Assembly (NCBI RefSeq): GCF_042685265.1
Contig: NZ_JBHUMX010000013.1
Origin: Oceanobacillus_B kapialis
GTDB taxonomy: Bacteria; Bacillota; Bacilli; Bacillales; Amphibacillaceae
Direction: 5' to 3' (one strand)
Length of the DNA: 64,000 nt
Part shown: one piece after another, positions 25,228-34,257 of the stretch
Numbering within the stretch: position 1 is the stretch's first letter
Layout of the letters: every line of letters starts with the position of its first letter
Position numbers and translations under genes: made by a program
The notes under the pieces: generated by a model
The model's input: only the letters and a program-made list of their open reading frames with translations
Told to the model about the DNA's origin: nothing
The model's database searches: none

Positions 25228-26637
25228 ATGGTAGTAGGAGATTTCCCGATTGAATTAGACACACTAGTAGTTGGCGCAGGTCCTGGTGGATATGTTGCAG
25301 CAATTCGTGCAGCACAACTAGGACAAAAAGTGACCATTGTAGACAAAGGAGCACTTGGAGGAGTTTGCTTAAACGTTGGATGTATTCCTTCAAAAGCATT
25401 AATTCAAGCTGGGCACCTTACAGAGCATGCACATGGTAATGAAGAGCTTGGTATTAAAACAGAAAATGTTACTGTAGATTTTTCTAAAGTTCAAGAATGG
25501 AAAGGCAGTGTTGTAAATAAACTGACTTCTGGTGTCGAAGGACTTTTAAAAGGTAACAAGGTAGATATTTTGAAAGGTGAAGTATACTTTGTTGATAAAA
25601 ATACAGCTAGAGTAATGGATGAGAAAAACTCTCAAACGTATACGTTTAATAACTGTATTATTGCAACTGGTTCTACACCAATCGAAATTCCTAGCTTTAA
25701 ATTCTCTGACCGTGTATTAGACTCTACTGGAGCGCTAAACCTTAAAGAAATTCCTAATAAAATGGTAGTAATTGGTGGAGGTTACATCGGTACTGAATTA
25801 GGTACTGCATATGCTAACTTTGGAACTGAAGTTACTGTTTTAGAGGGAACAAAAGATATTCTTGGTGGATTTGAAAAACAAATGACCCAAGTAGTTAAAA
25901 AGCGCTTGAAAAAGAAAAATGTTTCCATCATCACTGAAGCTATGGCTAAAGGTGTAGAAGAAACAAAAGATGGCGTAACTATCTCTTATGAAGTGAATGG
26001 TAAAGAAGAAAAAATTGATGCAGACTATGTTCTTGTAACCGTTGGACGCCGTCCTAATACTCAAGAGCTTGGTTTAGAACAAGTTGGTATTGAAATGGAT
26101 GATCGCGGACTTGTTCAAATCGACAAGCAATGTCGTACAAATGTAGATAACATCTATGCAATCGGTGATATCGTACCAGGTATGCCACTTGCACATAAAG
26201 CATCTTACGAAGGAAAAATCGCTGCAGAAGCAATCAGTGGAGAAAAAGCGGAAATCGATTATATCGGTATGCCAGCTGTTGTATTCTCTGATCCAGAATT
26301 AGCTTCAGTTGGTCTAACTGAACAAGAAGCAAAAGATGCAGGCTATAAAGTTAAAGCTGCTAAGTTCCCATTTGCAGCAAATGGCCGTGCGCTTTCTCTA
26401 AATGATAGTGATGGCTTTATGAAACTAATTACGCGTGAAGAAGATGGCCTTGTAATTGGAGCCCAAATCGCTGGTCCGAATGCAAGTGACATGATTGCTG
26501 AAGTTGGTTTAGCTATTGAAGCAGGTATGACTGCTGAAGATATTGCACTAACTATCCACGCACATCCAAGCTTAGGTGAAATTACAATGGAAGCTGCAGA
26601 GCTTGCAATGGGTACACCTATCCACATGATGAAGTAA
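25228..26637 (+). CDS. pdhD: Dihydrolipoamide dehydrogenase (E3)
   Basis: A 469-aa FAD-dependent disulfide oxidoreductase that reoxidises lipoamide with NAD+. The FAD motif VVGAGPGGYVAAIRAAQ, the redox-active Cys47/Cys52 in GGVCLNVGCIPSK, the NAD-binding GGGYIGTELG and the C-terminal catalytic His in IHAHPSLGE (about 444-452) are all present. It begins 3 bases after pdhC (RBS GGAGG inside the pdhC end) and ends the operon. Confidence 0.96.
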   Translation: MVVGDFPIELDTLVVGAGPGGYVAAIRAAQLGQKVTIVDKGALGGVCLNVGCIPSKALIQAGHLTEHAHGNEELGIKTENVTVDFSKVQEWKGSVVNKLTSGVEGLLKGNKVDILKGEVYFVDKNTARVMDEKNSQTYTFNNCIIATGSTPIEIPSFKFSDRVLDSTGALNLKEIPNKMVVIGGGYIGTELGTAYANFGTEVTVLEGTKDILGGFEKQMTQVVKKRLKKKNVSIITEAMAKGVEETKDGVTISYEVNGKEEKIDADYVLVTVGRRPNTQELGLEQVGIEMDDRGLVQIDKQCRTNVDNIYAIGDIVPGMPLAHKASYEGKIAAEAISGEKAEIDYIGMPAVVFSDPELASVGLTEQEAKDAGYKVKAAKFPFAANGRALSLNDSDGFMKLITREEDGLVIGAQIAGPNASDMIAEVGLAIEAGMTAEDIALTIHAHPSLGEITMEAAELAMGTPIHMMK

Positions 26638-26673
26638 TAGGATTTCTACCAGGAACGAGTGTAAGTTAAATAG

Positions 26674-26723
26674 AGGGCTGTCTCATAAGTCGGAGGACGA
26701 TTTACGAGGCAGTCTTCTTTTTT
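26674..26723 (+). terminator. Terminator of the pdh operon
   Basis: GGGCTGTCTC pairs with GAGGCAGTCTTC (G-T pairs), followed by a T-run. Confidence 0.75.
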
Positions 26724-26899
26724 CTGCCCTTTTTTAGTATGAGCGTGCCATGTATGCTTCCTGTGGCTTGTTTATTAATGATAGATGCTATATCTACATT
26801 AATTTGTCATAATGCAATATTGAAAAACTCATTCCAAGTATAGCCATGGTGTTATCTATGGAACTAGAAGATTGAACTGTGAGTCACAATAACAATAAA

Positions 26900-26950
26900 A
26901 AACCGAGATGATTTGGGTACTATTAACAATCTTTCCCAATCATCTCGGTC
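26900..26950. terminator. Terminator downstream of opuD
   Basis: AACCGAGATGATTTGGG pairs with CCCAATCATCTCGGTC (one bulge); A-run on the left, so it can stop minus-strand transcription from opuD. Between this and the pdh terminator I see no gene. Confidence 0.85.
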
Positions 26951-27001
26951 ATATATATAAAATGATTTACAAGCTTTAACTACTACATCTTACATATTGT
27001 G

Positions 27002-28525
27002 TTATCTTCTTCTATATAGATCAATGTCCTTTGCCTCAGCCCTAAATGATTTAATTAAGGATGCTATAACCAAAATCATGATAAAGGCAAACGGGAAGGC
27101 AACGATGATCGACGCAGTTTGTAAGGCTTGTAGTCCGCCTTGCCATAAAAGTACAGCAGCTGCACTTGACTGCAATAAACCCCAGATAAGCTTTACAATA
27201 TTTGGTGGATAAAGGCTACCATTGGTCGTTTGCATACCTAGCACAAATGTTGCCGAATCTGCTGATGTGATAAAGAATGTTGTAATGAGCAAAATAGCGA
27301 TGATTGTCATTACAATTGCAAATGGATAATTCTCCAACACAGAGAATAAAGCTGCCTCAGTTCCAATTTCATTCACATCTGCTTGTATATTTGCACCCTG
27401 GAAATATTCTAGATTAATTGCTGAGCCTCCGAATACCGTAAACCAAAGTGCTCCAAAAATTGTTGGTACTAATAGTACACCGAGTACGAATTCTCTAATT
27501 GTTCGTCCGCGTGATACACGGGCAATAAACGTACCGACAAATGGAGACCATGATAACCACCATGCCCAATAGAATATGGTCCAATCTTTAATCCAAGTAG
27601 TATTATCTTCATTGAATGGTGTCATACGAAAGCTCATACTAGGCAAGTTTTGAATGTAGCTTCCAAATGAGGTAGTAAAAAGATTCAAAATGTAAGTGGT
27701 CGGACCTGCGAAAAGCAAGAAAACCATGAGTAAGAAAGCTAAAATAAGGTTTGCATTACTTAAATATTTAATCCCTTTATTTAATCCCGTCATTGCAGAT
27801 GTTAAATAAAGTACCGTAACGATTCCTATAATAATAAGCTGTAGCACGATTGTTTGGTCCATGCCTGTTAAAAAGCGGATACCTCCACTAATTTGAATGG
27901 CACCAAACCCAAGCGATGATGCGACCCCGAAGACAGTTGCAAAGACTACGATGAAGTCAACAAGTGTACCCCATCTACCCCGAATATGGTCACCAAATAA
28001 TGGTTCTAATATGGCACTTACTACACCGGGCGCTTGTTTACGGAATTTGAAGTATGCAAGAGCTAACGCGATGGTTGCATAAATTGCCCATGGATGTAAG
28101 CCCCAATGGAAAAAACTATATTGTAATGCCGTTTTTGCAGCATCACTTGTTTCTGCATCTCCATAAGGAGGTGAGTGGAAATGTGATAAAGGTTCTGCTG
28201 CCCCCCAGAATACAAGTCCAATTCCCATACCTGCACTAAATAACATAGCAAACCAAGTGAGGTAATTATATTCAGGTTTATCGCCAGGTTTACCTAGTTT
28301 TATATTTCCGTACTTTGAAAAGATTAAGTAGATTGAAAATATGAGGAAACCAGTTGCTGTAAGAAGATAGAACCAACCAAATTTGTCTACGAGATAAGTT
28401 TGTACAATACTTGTTACATTATCAAGATTTCCATTTGGCAGGACGGAATGTGGGATAATTCCCCATATTATAAATACGATTGTTATAGGTGCTGCTACCC
28501 AGAAAACATTAGATACTTTTTTCAT
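27002..28525 (-). CDS. opuD: BCCT-family glycine betaine transporter (OpuD-like)
   Basis: A 507-aa sodium-coupled betaine/choline/carnitine carrier with twelve predicted membrane helices. BCCT landmarks are present: FSAGMGIGLVFWGAAEP (substrate/Na+ region), the Trp-rich FYWAWWLSWSPFVGTFIARVSR segment and TTFFITSADSATFVLGM. It imports compatible solutes under osmotic stress, in line with a halotolerant host. GAGGGG precedes the ATG. It is not part of this interval in B. subtilis as I recall it, so it was probably inserted between pdhD and SR1. Confidence 0.92.
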   Translation of the reverse strand: MKKVSNVFWVAAPITIVFIIWGIIPHSVLPNGNLDNVTSIVQTYLVDKFGWFYLLTATGFLIFSIYLIFSKYGNIKLGKPGDKPEYNYLTWFAMLFSAGMGIGLVFWGAAEPLSHFHSPPYGDAETSDAAKTALQYSFFHWGLHPWAIYATIALALAYFKFRKQAPGVVSAILEPLFGDHIRGRWGTLVDFIVVFATVFGVASSLGFGAIQISGGIRFLTGMDQTIVLQLIIIGIVTVLYLTSAMTGLNKGIKYLSNANLILAFLLMVFLLFAGPTTYILNLFTTSFGSYIQNLPSMSFRMTPFNEDNTTWIKDWTIFYWAWWLSWSPFVGTFIARVSRGRTIREFVLGVLLVPTIFGALWFTVFGGSAINLEYFQGANIQADVNEIGTEAALFSVLENYPFAIVMTIIAILLITTFFITSADSATFVLGMQTTNGSLYPPNIVKLIWGLLQSSAAAVLLWQGGLQALQTASIIVAFPFAFIMILVIASLIKSFRAEAKDIDLYRRR

Positions 28526-28774
28526 ATTGTCCCCTCTCTTAAATTTTTTAAATAATTGCTATGTAAGCACACATTTAAGTATTAAAACACATTCGTGGCA
28601 TTCCTTCAAACTTAAACATACTATTCCCAAAAAGAAAAAATATAGCCGACTCTACGTTATACCCTCTATTACGGGGGTTAAACGCAATATAAAAAGGTAT
28701 AGAAAACAATTGTAAAGTTTTCAAGGCATCACGTATAATGGAAGAAGTAATTTAAATCAACAGGAGGTTACATA

Positions 28775-29659
28775 ATGCGACAATATATTTTGCCAATTCT
28801 GTTTGTCTTTGCCTTATTTTTAGTTGCCTGTAGTGATCAGCAAACTAGTAATGAGACAGCAGACGAGAAAAAAGATGAGGCTGCTAATCAGAAGGAAGAT
28901 GCAAATGAAGTAGAAGAGCAGCAAGAAACAAAAGAGGAGCAAAGTCAGGAAACTGTTAAGAATGAAGAAATCGAAGAAGTGGAGGAACCTCTTTATCAAG
29001 TAGAGGCTGAAACTTCATCTATTATTCCACTAGATAAAAATGTCGGTACGAACGAAAATGTCGTGTTGTTAACGATTGATGATGTACCAGAAAACAATGC
29101 AATAAAAATGGCGGAAACATTAAAAGAACATGATGCTAGTGCAATCTTTTTTGTAAATGGGCATTTTATTAACACCGATGAAGGCGCAGAGAAATTGAAA
29201 AAAATTCATGAGATGGGTTTTCCGATTGGTAATCACACATACAGTCATCCAGACCTCACTACCATATCTGAAGAAGAACAAACAGAGGAAATTGTGAGTG
29301 TAAGTGATCGAGTGGAAGAAATCATTGGTGAACGCCCTAAATTCTTCCGTGCACCACATGGAAAAAACACGGAGCATTCAAAAGAGGTTGTAAAAGAGGA
29401 AGGAATGGCCTTAATGAATTGGACATATGGCTATGATTACTTTAAGCCATATATGAATGCTGAGAAATTAAAACAAGCGATGATTACTGGAGAAGGACCA
29501 GAAGCAGGAGTTGACTACTCGTTGTTAAAACCGGGGGCAAACCTTCTGATGCATGATCGAGAATGGACATCTGAGGCACTGGGGGACATTATTGAGGGGC
29601 TCCGTGAAGAAGGCTATGAGATGGTGAATCCAAATTTAATCCAGACACCAGGTAATTAA
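28775..29659 (+). CDS. Polysaccharide deacetylase-family lipoprotein
   Basis: A 294-aa lipoprotein (signal peptide with lipobox LVAC, Cys19; then an acidic Glu/Lys-rich linker, residues 25-80). The NodB domain (about 95-285) has the motifs LLTIDDVPE (both Asp kept, Gly of the usual FDDGP replaced by Val), GNHTYSHPDL (metal His pair), FFRAPHGK and LLMHD. It probably deacetylates peptidoglycan or another wall glycan outside the cell. In B. subtilis this position is held by the small lipoprotein gene slp. The exact substrate is unknown. Confidence 0.87.
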   Translation: MRQYILPILFVFALFLVACSDQQTSNETADEKKDEAANQKEDANEVEEQQETKEEQSQETVKNEEIEEVEEPLYQVEAETSSIIPLDKNVGTNENVVLLTIDDVPENNAIKMAETLKEHDASAIFFVNGHFINTDEGAEKLKKIHEMGFPIGNHTYSHPDLTTISEEEQTEEIVSVSDRVEEIIGERPKFFRAPHGKNTEHSKEVVKEEGMALMNWTYGYDYFKPYMNAEKLKQAMITGEGPEAGVDYSLLKPGANLLMHDREWTSEALGDIIEGLREEGYEMVNPNLIQTPGN

Positions 29660-29665
29660 ACAATG

Positions 29666-29703
29666 AACAGGTTGCTATTAAGTCATGGCAACCTGTTTTT
29701 TTG
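29666..29703 (+). terminator. Terminator after the deacetylase gene
   Basis: AACAGGTTGC pairs with GCAACCTGTT, followed by a T-run. Confidence 0.88.
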
Positions 29704-29730
29704 TTGCCATGAAATTATAGAATTCTAGTA

Positions 29731-29779
29731 TGGGGATAACGAAATTAGCCACATCAAGTTCAGCTCCCAGAATAAAGGG
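29731..29779 (+). repeat. Degenerate short repeat related to 62703-62750
   Basis: GGGATAACGAAATTAGCCAC and the following TCAAGTTCAGCTCC resemble GTGGATAATGAAAT...GCCACGTCCAGCTCC at 62703. Similar 'CCACGTCCAGCTCC' blocks recur in Bacillaceae intergenic DNA (general impression). Copy boundaries are uncertain. Confidence 0.4.
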
Positions 29780-29865
29780 TAATCTACGCAATTGCTCCTT
29801 GGTGCGGAAAGAAGATTTTTCAACATGGTATATTTAAAACTTTAAACAGTACATACTATTTAGGC

Positions 29866-29894
29866 TTGATAAAATAATTATGACATATTATAAT
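29866..29894 (+). promoter_or_regulatory. SR1 promoter with CcpN-like operators
   Basis: TTGATA-17 bases-TATAAT is a near-consensus sigma-A promoter. TATGACATATT at 29879-29889, overlapping the -10, matches the CcpN operator consensus TRTGHYATAYW at all 11 positions. Near-matches lie at 29824-29834 (CATGGTATATT) and 29900-29910 (TGTAACATATA). Repression under glycolytic conditions is therefore predicted, as for B. subtilis SR1. Confidence 0.75.
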
Positions 29895-29931
29895 TTAATT
29901 GTAACATATAATTGGAGGGGGAGCTGATCCT

Positions 29932-30036
29932 ATGGGTACGATTATTTGCCAGGATTGTCAAGAAATCATTGAGCATTTTGATGGGGAAAAAGTCACCACA
30001 TTATATGGAACATGTCCGGGGTGTAATCAGGAGTAA
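29932..30036 (+). CDS. sr1P: GapA-binding peptide SR1P
   Basis: A 34-aa peptide, MGTIICQDCQEIIEHFDGEK followed by VTTLYGTCPGCNQE. The opening MGTIxCQ and the VTTLYGxC core are those of SR1P, which binds glyceraldehyde-3-phosphate dehydrogenase GapA and promotes its interaction with RNase J1 in B. subtilis. Two CxxC pairs could hold a metal. GGAGGGGG lies about 8 bases before the ATG. rnjA is also in this window. Confidence 0.88.
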   Translation: MGTIICQDCQEIIEHFDGEKVTTLYGTCPGCNQE

Positions 30037-30070
30037 TAAGAAAGCGCATACTTGACGTAATTAGTAAATA

Positions 30071-30103
30071 AACCCGCATACAATTGTATGCGGGCGTTTT
30101 TAA
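30071..30103. terminator. Terminator shared by SR1 and speA
   Basis: A perfect palindrome CCCGCATACAATTGTATGCGGG followed by CGTTTTTAA; overlaps the speA stop codon. Confidence 0.85.
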
Positions 30104-31572
30104 TTAAATGCTCGATATTCTTTTATGACACGAATTGTTTGGAGGGTTTCATCTTGTAACCCTTGGACGGGAAGACCAGCTTCAACATTTTTCCAAATAT
30201 ATTCGATGTTCTCATTTGTTATAATTTCGCCAGGGATGAAAATAGGTATGCCCGGGGGGTAGACCATAATAGATTCTGCGCTTATTCTACCAGCAGCAGT
30301 ATTGAAAGGAATTACTTCAGTTTCTGCATAGAATGCATCCCGTGGCGCCAAAGCTAATCGCGGTATTTCAGGAATTGTTACCTGAACGTCTTTTTTAGAA
30401 GATAACGGTCGCATAGTTTCTTCTAATTGTCCAAGAGCAATTAATAACTTTTCTATCGTCTCAGTAGAATCTCCAGGTGTAATGATACATAAAATATTAT
30501 AAAGGTCGGATAACTCAACCTCGATATTGAAATTATTTCTTAACCATACCTCGGCGTCATAGCCTGTAATCCCAAGGTCTTTAATCGAAATAATTAGCTT
30601 TGTTGGATCAAAGTGATAGGCTGCTTCTGAACCAATAACTTCTTCGCCAGTACAGTATATGAACTGTAACTCATTAATCGCTTTTCTTGCTTTGTTTGCG
30701 AGTTTAATTGCCTGATCAATTCTTGACTTTCCTGATATTGCTAACTGTTTTCTTGCTGTATCTAACGATGCTAGCAAAATGTAGGAAGTAGAGGTGGTTG
30801 TTAACATTGACAGGACAGTCTGCACTCGTTCGTGAGAGATTCTTTCTCCTTTTAGATTAAGTACAGAGCTCTGGGTTAACGAACCTCCCAATTTATGCAC
30901 GCTTGTAGCTGCAATATCTGCTCCCGCCTGCATCGCAGAGAGAGGCAGGTCGATATGAAAGTGAATATGCACCCCATGCGCTTCATCAACTAATACAGGT
31001 ATATCATGAAGGTGAGCAATTTCCACGATGGACTCGAGATCTGCTGCAATACCAAAATACGTAGGGTTAATCACAAGTACTGCTTTTGCATCTGGATGTG
31101 CTTCAAGTGCATGGCGAACCGCTCGCGGTGTGATTCCGTGAGAAATTCCTAGTACAGGGTCCAATTCTGGATGAATAAAAACAGGGACAGCACCAGAGAA
31201 AATAATAGCAGAGGTCACGGACTTATGAACATTTCTCGGTACCAGAATTTTATCCCCTGGGTTACATACACTCATGACCATTGTCATGATAGCTCCACTT
31301 GTCCCTTGTACGGAGAAAAACGTATAGTCAGCCCCGAATGCTTCTGCTGCTAAATCTTGTGCTTCTTTAATAATGCCATTTGGGTGATGGAGATCATCAA
31401 GAGGTTCTATATTAATTAAATCCATTTTAAAAGCATTTTCACCAAGAAAGTCACGAAAAGAAGGCTCAACTGCCTTTCCTTGTTTGTGTCCAGGTATATG
31501 AAACTGGGTTGGATGTTTACGAATATGGTCTAATAACCCGGAAAACAGTGGGGTTCTTGTTTGGTCTTTCAA
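30100..31572 (-). CDS. speA: Arginine decarboxylase
   Basis: A 490-aa PLP-dependent Orn/Lys/Arg decarboxylase, the first step from arginine to agmatine and polyamines. The N-terminal FHIPGHKQG, the GTSGAIMTMVMSV segment, VDEAHGVHIHF and the PLP lysine in TSVHKLGGSLTQSS are visible, along with the C-terminal YPPGIPIFIPGE. The TTG at 31572 gives 490 residues, the B. subtilis SpeA length, with GAGGTG 6 bases upstream; an ATG at 31587 is possible. It converges on SR1. Confidence 0.93.
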   Translation of the reverse strand: MKDQTRTPLFSGLLDHIRKHPTQFHIPGHKQGKAVEPSFRDFLGENAFKMDLINIEPLDDLHHPNGIIKEAQDLAAEAFGADYTFFSVQGTSGAIMTMVMSVCNPGDKILVPRNVHKSVTSAIIFSGAVPVFIHPELDPVLGISHGITPRAVRHALEAHPDAKAVLVINPTYFGIAADLESIVEIAHLHDIPVLVDEAHGVHIHFHIDLPLSAMQAGADIAATSVHKLGGSLTQSSVLNLKGERISHERVQTVLSMLTTTSTSYILLASLDTARKQLAISGKSRIDQAIKLANKARKAINELQFIYCTGEEVIGSEAAYHFDPTKLIISIKDLGITGYDAEVWLRNNFNIEVELSDLYNILCIITPGDSTETIEKLLIALGQLEETMRPLSSKKDVQVTIPEIPRLALAPRDAFYAETEVIPFNTAAGRISAESIMVYPPGIPIFIPGEIITNENIEYIWKNVEAGLPVQGLQDETLQTIRVIKEYRAFN

Positions 31573-31709
31573 AGTGTTGCACCTCATTTTTAAAATAAAT
31601 AGCTAACGTATTATAGCAAATAAAGCTGGCAAATACTAGCTTCATTTTCATTCACAAGGTTAAGAAATATTGCTAGTATAAAAATATAACAGGAAGGGGG
31701 ATGGGTGAC

Positions 31710-32666
31710 GTGGAGTGGAAAACAAAAGTGACAAAGCTTTTGGACATTAAGTATCCAATTGTTCAAGGTGGCTTAGCCTATCTTGCATATGCAGATTTAG
31801 CTGCTGCTGTATCGAATGCCGGTGGCCTTGGACAAATTACAGCAATGAGTTTACCTGATGAACATCGACTTCGAGAGGAGATTCAAAAAGTTAAAAGCCT
31901 AACAGATAAACCTTTTGGGGTAAACCTCGCTATTGGCCAGCATGGCCGCCCATATGACCATATGCTACAAGTCGTTTTAGAAGAAAAAGTCCCTGTACTT
32001 AGTATAACTGGAGGGAATCCTAAAGACATACTTAACAAAGCAAAAGGGGAAGATATAAAGACACTTGTACTTGTTGCTGCTAAAAGGCAGGCAGTAAAAG
32101 CTGAAGAACTCGGGGCAGATGCAGTGATGGTGGTCGGGTACGAAGGTGGAGGACACCTTGGACGCGGCGATATGGGAACGATGGTATTAACCCCGTTTGT
32201 CGGAGAGCATGTTTCGATACCGGTTATTGCTTCAGGTGGTATTGTAGACGGGAAAGGTTTAATGGCAGCGTTAGCTCTTGGAGCAGAAGGTGTAGAAATG
32301 GGGACAAGGTTCATTGCCACGAAAGAATGTGTAGACGCACACGTGTCATACAAGCAAGCAATACTTAATGCTGGAGAAGTATCTACTGTTGTGATTAAAC
32401 GATCAATCGGCACACCGGCAAGAGCTCTGCGCAACTCCTGGACAGAACAAATTTTAGAAATGGAAAAATTAGAACCAGGGTATGATGCTTTAAAGGATTT
32501 AATCAGCGGCCAGGCAAATCAAAATTACATTATTAATGGTGATGAGCAAATGGGGTTTGGTTGGTCAGGGCAAGGAGCGGCTAGGATTAATGATATAAGC
32601 CCTGTAGATGAGGTTATACAAGCTATTATAAAGGAAGCAGAGCAAATAAGAACAAGCTGGCAATAA
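31710..32666 (+). CDS. Nitronate monooxygenase (FMN-dependent)
   Basis: A 318-aa TIM-barrel flavoprotein of the nitronate monooxygenase/2-nitropropane dioxygenase family, related to enoyl-ACP reductase FabK. Landmarks: YPIVQGGLAYLAYADLAAAVS at the N-terminus, GYEGGGHLGRGD near residue 145, and the phosphate-binding PVIASGGIVDGKG and GAEGVEMGTRF. It detoxifies nitronates; FabK-type activity cannot be excluded by eye. The GTG at 31710 follows GGAAGGGGG; an ATG at 31701 would start inside the RBS. yktA follows after 12 bases. Confidence 0.85.
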   Translation: MEWKTKVTKLLDIKYPIVQGGLAYLAYADLAAAVSNAGGLGQITAMSLPDEHRLREEIQKVKSLTDKPFGVNLAIGQHGRPYDHMLQVVLEEKVPVLSITGGNPKDILNKAKGEDIKTLVLVAAKRQAVKAEELGADAVMVVGYEGGGHLGRGDMGTMVLTPFVGEHVSIPVIASGGIVDGKGLMAALALGAEGVEMGTRFIATKECVDAHVSYKQAILNAGEVSTVVIKRSIGTPARALRNSWTEQILEMEKLEPGYDALKDLISGQANQNYIINGDEQMGFGWSGQGAARINDISPVDEVIQAIIKEAEQIRTSWQ

Positions 32667-32678
32667 GGAGTGTATTGT

Positions 32679-32945
32679 ATGAATTACCAATATCCTATAG
32701 ATGAAACATGGAGTAAAGAAGAAATTATTGATGTCGTAAATTTCTTTTCTTTAATGGAAAAAGCTTATGAAAGTAAAGTCAATCGACGAAATGTATTGAC
32801 ACTTTATAGAAGATTAAAAGAGATCATTCCGTCTAAAAGTGAAGAAAAGAGAGTATTTGCAGAATTTGAAAAGGAGTCCGGGTATTCAAGCTACAAGGTT
32901 GTAAAAAAAGCGAGAGAGACGTCAGAGGAAGTATTCTCCATGTAA
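32679..32945 (+). CDS. yktA: UPF0223 family protein YktA
   Basis: An 88-aa protein, MNYQYPIDETWSKEEIIDVV, containing KVNRRNVLTLYRRLKEIIPSK and EFEKESGYSSY, matching the UPF0223 family. Its function is unknown. The ATG at 32679 is preferred: AAGGAG ends 8 bases upstream, whereas the in-frame GTG at 32670 overlaps it. Confidence 0.9.
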   Translation: MNYQYPIDETWSKEEIIDVVNFFSLMEKAYESKVNRRNVLTLYRRLKEIIPSKSEEKRVFAEFEKESGYSSYKVVKKARETSEEVFSM

Positions 32946-32993
32946 TTGTATTTCCTTGGTTTTAAACAAATTTAAAATATCTTCAAAAAGCCT

Positions 32994-33031
32994 AAAAACT
33001 TGCAAAGAACTAAGGATCTTTGCAAGTTTTG
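32994..33031. terminator. Bidirectional terminator between yktA and yktB
   Basis: AAAACTTGCAAAGA pairs with TCTTTGCAAGTTTT, with T/A runs both sides. Confidence 0.88.
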
Positions 33032-33057
33032 TTAATAAGATTTATTTTCCGTATTTT

Positions 33058-33678
33058 TTACCGTTGGTTTAAAGCAATTTTATAGAAAGGAAGCAATTCC
33101 TTAAATGTTTCTTTAGCAGTAGTAATAAATGCATTTCCATCGGTAACACGCACGTCATCTGGTGAAAGATGTCTCCCAACTAAAAATTCTGCCTTCTTCA
33201 CATCACGAAATCGTTCCAAATCTTTTTTCTGTAGCGCCTCAATTGAGATGGAATCCTTTTGCATATGGTCCAGGGAGACAACAAACTCATCGGGCAATTT
33301 CTTTAATGCAGCAAATTGTTCTAAATATGCTTGAGCAATTTCTTGTTTAGGTTCTAATTCATATATTAGCGCGAGCCAAATAAACAAATGATCATCAAAC
33401 AAGCCAATTTGGAAGTGGGGGTGCTTTTTGTACCCGCGTTTATTATCAGCAATTGCCAACCATGTATCTTTTGGTGGGTTTACCGTTCTTCTAGCATGCT
33501 TGGCAATGTGTAAAAACATCTCATTCTGTAATTCAGCTGCAAGGTAATCTGCAAGAAGATCCCCAACCTCTTGGAATTTAGGTTGTATCCGTTCTTGGAT
33601 CGCAGTCATTCTCTCTTCTAAACCTTCTATATAAAATGTTTTAAAATCCTCTTGTTTAAACCCTTGAAATGACATCAT
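33058..33678 (-). CDS. yktB: UPF0637/DUF1054 family protein YktB
   Basis: A 206-aa protein with the family's HIAKHARRTVNPPKDTWLAI, NKRGYKKHPHFQIGLFDDHLF and IWLALIYELEPK sequences, matching B. subtilis YktB. Its function is unknown. The start is one of two adjacent ATGs (33678 or 33675) behind GGAGG. Confidence 0.92.
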   Translation of the reverse strand: MMSFQGFKQEDFKTFYIEGLEERMTAIQERIQPKFQEVGDLLADYLAAELQNEMFLHIAKHARRTVNPPKDTWLAIADNKRGYKKHPHFQIGLFDDHLFIWLALIYELEPKQEIAQAYLEQFAALKKLPDEFVVSLDHMQKDSISIEALQKKDLERFRDVKKAEFLVGRHLSPDDVRVTDGNAFITTAKETFKELLPFYKIALNQR

Positions 33679-33962
33679 TAACCTCCATTTTCTTTACCTA
33701 TTCTTAATATATAAAAGCTATAGATTATAATAATTATTATTAAGTAAAAATGAATTCAAGTCAAGGTAAACTGTATATTACTTATAAAATTAACTAGTCA
33801 AATTGGTGAGCAAAGGATGAACGCTTGTCGCACACTGTAACAATTATGTTTAAAACAAGCATATTATGGGGAATGTTATCAAGTAAATAGTTGATTTTCA
33901 GAAAATTATTGAACCAAATTAAAGGCCGGCTCATAAATATATTAAAAGTGATCTGAAAGGTT

Positions 33963-34175
33963 GTGGAAGAAGTGAAATATGTAATGGAGGCCTTACGTCG
34001 TAAAGAAGCACAGGAAAAGTTGCCTGTAATTCGAATGGAAATTGATTACGAATTAGTATCACTTTATGATGCATTACAAGCAGGGGACACAGTTGAGGTT
34101 ATAAAAGCAAAAGAACGGCTTGAACAATTGCGCAAGCAGCTCCTACAAATTGAAAGTAAAGAAGACTCGAATTGA
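33963..34175 (+). CDS. ykzI: Small coiled-coil protein (YkzI-like position)
   Basis: A 70-aa charged helical protein, MEEVKYVMEALRRKEAQEKL, then IEVDY-like VRMEIDYELVSLYDALQAGDT and a C-terminal coil (KERLEQLRKQLLQIESKE). It lies between yktB and suhB, where B. subtilis has ykzI. The start codon is GTG at 33963, with only a weak GAAAGG near it; a GTG at 33972 is an alternative. Assignment to YkzI rests on position and general similarity. Confidence 0.65.
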   Translation: MEEVKYVMEALRRKEAQEKLPVIRMEIDYELVSLYDALQAGDTVEVIKAKERLEQLRKQLLQIESKEDSN

Positions 34176-34257
34176 ATTCTAATTCCATATTTAATGACGC
34201 TACCATCTTAATTTGATACTATGAATATATAGTTTAAAATTGAGTGGAGGTAGCCTA

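Larger units (their letters stand above)
29901..30103 (+). ncRNA. sr1: SR1 dual-function small RNA
   Basis: From the predicted start (about 7 bases after the -10) to the terminator the transcript is about 203 nt; B. subtilis SR1 is 205 nt. It contains the SR1P reading frame and ends in CCCGCATACAATTGTATGCGGG plus a T-run. SR1 base-pairs with ahrC mRNA in B. subtilis and also encodes a GapA-binding peptide. It lies convergent to speA, the same neighbour as in B. subtilis. The base-pairing region was not verified. Confidence 0.75.

Noticed and set aside
26774..26803. AT-rich imperfect hairpin between the pdh and opuD terminators
   Set aside because: Weak stem without T-run or neighbouring gene; no evidence of function.
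31883..32434. 183-codon minus-strand frame opposite the nitronate monooxygenase gene
   Set aside because: Long but Ser/Thr/Pro-rich shadow; the sense strand encodes a clear flavoprotein.
33719..33745. AT-rich palindrome TAATAATTATTA resembling a Fur-like site
   Set aside because: Low-complexity A/T sequence with no iron gene next to it; expected by chance.
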